A DNA stretch of 8,064 bases from JAGTVG01 sp964389805. GTDB lineage: Bacteria; Bacteroidota; Bacteroidia; Cytophagales; Cyclobacteriaceae. The stretch is from NCBI GenBank assembly GCA_964389805.1, contig CAYMFU010000210.1, forward strand, positions 1 to 8,064, read 5' to 3'. Each line of letters begins with the position of its first letter. The first letter of the stretch is position 1. Below the pieces are notes generated by a model. That model saw only the letters and a program-made list of their open reading frames with translations, had not been told where the DNA came from and made no database searches. Positions 6,592 through 8,064 of this stretch are shown here, in pieces. The translations under genes and the position numbers were made by a program.

Positions 6592-6956
6592 TGATAATAA
6601 TTAAGGAATGTACATGGATTTTACTTGAATCTTATTTGATTATCATGATACTGGATTTCTGAGCAATTATATATTAACGGATGATGCCAGAGCACGTTTT
6701 CTTGGTCTACAATCGAAAGATTCGGCAAAACTTGTTCAGTCTATTGCAGCAGCAGTATGAAATACATTTTACTGCCATTTGCAGCAATGATATAAACATA
6801 CGGCACACTATGCAGAAAATCAAAATACAGAATTAATCGAAAAGCAACTTAGGCATACCATAGTGCAAACTCCATATTGGCTTTTCACGTGCTTTGCACT
6901 AAGAAAATCATATATTTAACCAGAAGATTGCTGGGGCAATCCATAAAAAACTAAAT
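6592..6956. other. Non-coding region upstream of the hydrolase
   Basis: No reading frame with coding character lies on either strand. It should contain the leftward promoter and leader of the hydrolase, but no clear consensus is recognisable. It holds the inverted repeat at 6861-6901, and a small perfect hairpin GATTGC-TGGG-GCAATC at 6926-6941. CACTATG near 6806 is complementary to CATAGTG near 6859, so longer folds are possible. Confidence 0.6.
6861..6901. repeat. Inverted repeat, nine-base perfect arms
   Basis: TAGTGCAAA at 6861-6869 and TTTGCACTA at 6893-6901 are perfect reverse complements with a 23-base loop. There is no adjacent T-tract. It could be an operator, the remains of a cassette hairpin, or incidental. 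Confidence 0.45.
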
Positions 6957-7104
6957 GAGAAACTTGCAATCGCAAAGCCCGCGCCAAGTTCCGCTCCGGC
7001 CCTCATTGGTAGGCAGGTAAAAGGATTCGTAGTTATGCAAGAGATCAAGGGTAAATGGAATGAGGACCGGAGCGCCAACACGGTGTTTGCACCAACCGTT
7101 ATGC
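6957..7104 (+). other. attC-like recombination site 4
   Basis: The right box is GTTATGC at 7098-7104, preceded by CACCAACC as in the other sites. The left box is poor (GAGAAAC at 6957-6963, matching only the terminal AAC). Folding is strong: 6992-7007 pairs with 7059-7074 at 15 of 16 positions, and an outer stem matches the CGCAAAG region (6971-6977) to GTTTGC (7085-7090) and neighbouring bases. Box-to-box spacing (134) is close to site 1 (136). The next gene starts 4 or 34 bases after the right box, depending on the start chosen. Confidence 0.55.
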
Positions 7105-7137
7105 GCAATGGTATGGTTTTTGAAATCAAATGACATC

Positions 7138-8064
7138 ATGAATAATGTAACTACCATATTAACAGGACTGATTCTGACGGCCAGCATCGTACTCCAGGCG
7201 CAACCACCCTGGCACACCGATACTTTGGATTTTAATCATCTGGAGGGGCAATCTCCAGCTCAGTTCAGCGATAAGCAAGAACAGTTGAACGCTACCCGAT
7301 ATTACCAGTTTGGGAGGGGCGTCGAACGTAACACAGATAAAACATGGACCACCATACGTCGCACCATGGACTTTGAAACAGGGAAGTTTTTCGACCTTAG
7401 AACCTCAAATCAAAGCTTTCCACAGCGTCACATGGATACCCTCAATATGAAGAGTGTATTTAACGGAGAGTTTGTTCATTATGCCAATGATGTTTCCACG
7501 TATGTCTACAGAAAGTCAGTGAACTACCGCACCAGAGGGTATTATTTTGTTCAGTACAACCACAATACGGACTCGTGGTCAGAGCTCATCAATATTGGGC
7601 CCCATACCTCCAGGCAATATATGAGGAGCCTGGGCTTTGACATGAAAGACAGATATTTCTACTATGCGCACGCTATGCAGGATTCAGTAATTCAACCTGA
7701 TCCAAATTATGCACCTGAATACCAGTCCACTCGCTATAAGTTGGAGCGACTTGATCTTCAGAATTTCACAATCGACACAATGTTTACCCTAAACATGCCG
7801 GAAAGGAAGATGGTCTTACACTTTGAAGCGGAACTATTTACGCCCGATGGCAAACGAATGGTACTACTGGAATACGACGACAGTGCGTACGAGAAGAAGG
7901 GACTCAACGACCCGCCACCTCTTGCTTACATTATAGATGTGGAGACCAATACATATAAGACCGTCGAAATCCCCTGGACACCATACGGGAACTTCATAAC
8001 TCCCGATTCGAAATACCTGATTGTTGGAAGTTATCTGAAAGGATCGATTCTTAAGATTGACCTG
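7138..8064 (+). CDS. Exported beta-propeller-like protein, 5' part (runs off the right edge)
   Basis: An open frame of 309 codons with no stop before the window edge. The N-terminus MNNVTTILTGLILTASIVLQAQ looks like a signal peptide cut after QAQ. An in-frame ATG at 7108 would add ten residues (MVWFLKSNDI) including a Lys, and lies only four bases after the right box of site 4. The mature protein is rich in Tyr, Asp and aromatic beta-strand segments: WSELINIGPH, RYFYYAHAMQD, YKLERLDLQNFTIDTMF, LAYIIDVETNTYKTVEIPW. It ends in TPDSKYLIVGSYLKGSILKIDL, whose 'PD.KYL.VG....I..IDL' pattern is typical of YVTN/TolB/WD-like propeller blades. No enzyme motif is recognised, so the function is unknown; a periplasmic or secreted binding role is a guess. 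Its composition is more GC-rich than the dehydrogenase genes. Confidence 0.75.
   Translation, partial: MNNVTTILTGLILTASIVLQAQPPWHTDTLDFNHLEGQSPAQFSDKQEQLNATRYYQFGRGVERNTDKTWTTIRRTMDFETGKFFDLRTSNQSFPQRHMDTLNMKSVFNGEFVHYANDVSTYVYRKSVNYRTRGYYFVQYNHNTDSWSELINIGPHTSRQYMRSLGFDMKDRYFYYAHAMQDSVIQPDPNYAPEYQSTRYKLERLDLQNFTIDTMFTLNMPERKMVLHFEAELFTPDGKRMVLLEYDDSAYEKKGLNDPPPLAYIIDVETNTYKTVEIPWTPYGNFITPDSKYLIVGSYLKGSILKIDL

Larger units (their letters stand above)
930..8064 (+). mobile_element. Putative gene-cassette array (integron/CALIN-like)
   Basis: Four hairpin sites with the same 3' core (AACC then GTTA) and three with related 5' boxes divide this stretch into cassettes. Assuming the usual integron cut between G and TT of the right core, the cassettes span about 1074-2396, 2397-5363, 5364-7098, and 7099 to beyond the edge. 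Site length is regular: the interval between boxes is about 136, 115, 117 and 134 bases. The enclosed genes are unrelated in function and differ in base composition. No integrase or attI lies in the window, so the array type is inferred from boundary architecture alone. Confidence 0.45.

Noticed and set aside
6926..6941. GATTGC-TGGG-GCAATC hairpin as a terminator
   Set aside because: It is followed by an A-rich rather than T-rich stretch on the plus strand, and no gene ends toward it on either strand.
6908..7217. Minus-strand frames of 73 and 88 codons
   Set aside because: They run across the strongly folded site 4 and the start of the exported protein gene, and contain no family signature; they are most likely incidental.

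Overview
The window looks like an accessory region from a free-living Bacteroidota bacterium (Cytophagia/Flavobacteriia-like). The composition is moderately AT-rich. Start codons mostly lack a Shine-Dalgarno sequence, two exported proteins have signal peptides ending in '-AQ', and one is a lipoprotein. Assignment to the phylum is inference; there is no rRNA or core marker gene here.

Layout. Positions 1-550 carry, on the minus strand, the 5' part of a multi-pass membrane protein that runs off the left edge; it resembles the membrane sensor half of a histidine kinase or cyclase. Positions 551-929 are AT-rich and non-coding, with a degenerate direct repeat. From 930 on, the window reads as a run of gene cassettes divided by four long imperfect hairpins (930-1079, 2274-2402, 5239-5369, 6957-7104). 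Each hairpin ends in the same 3' core, AACC-GTTAxxx. Three begin with a (R)YYYAAC-like or xxATAAC box; the fourth has only a poor 5' box. This is the architecture of integron attC sites. No integron integrase or attI is visible, so if the reading is right this would be part of a cassette array or a CALIN (attC cluster lacking an integrase).

Cassette contents. The first (about 1.3 kb) holds an exported five-bladed beta-propeller glycosidase-like protein. The second (about 3.0 kb) holds two tandem diverged paralogues of saccharopine dehydrogenase/reductase (Lys9/AASS C-terminal-half type), which differ at the residues expected to set NADP(H) versus NAD(H) preference. The third (about 1.7 kb) holds an alpha/beta-hydrolase lipoprotein in the reverse orientation, with several hundred bases of non-coding DNA upstream. 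The fourth starts with an exported beta-propeller-like protein cut by the right edge.

The genes do not form an obvious pathway. Unrelated functions, differing base composition and the conserved boundary elements fit independent acquisition better than one operon. Three of the four cassettes encode exported or surface proteins.
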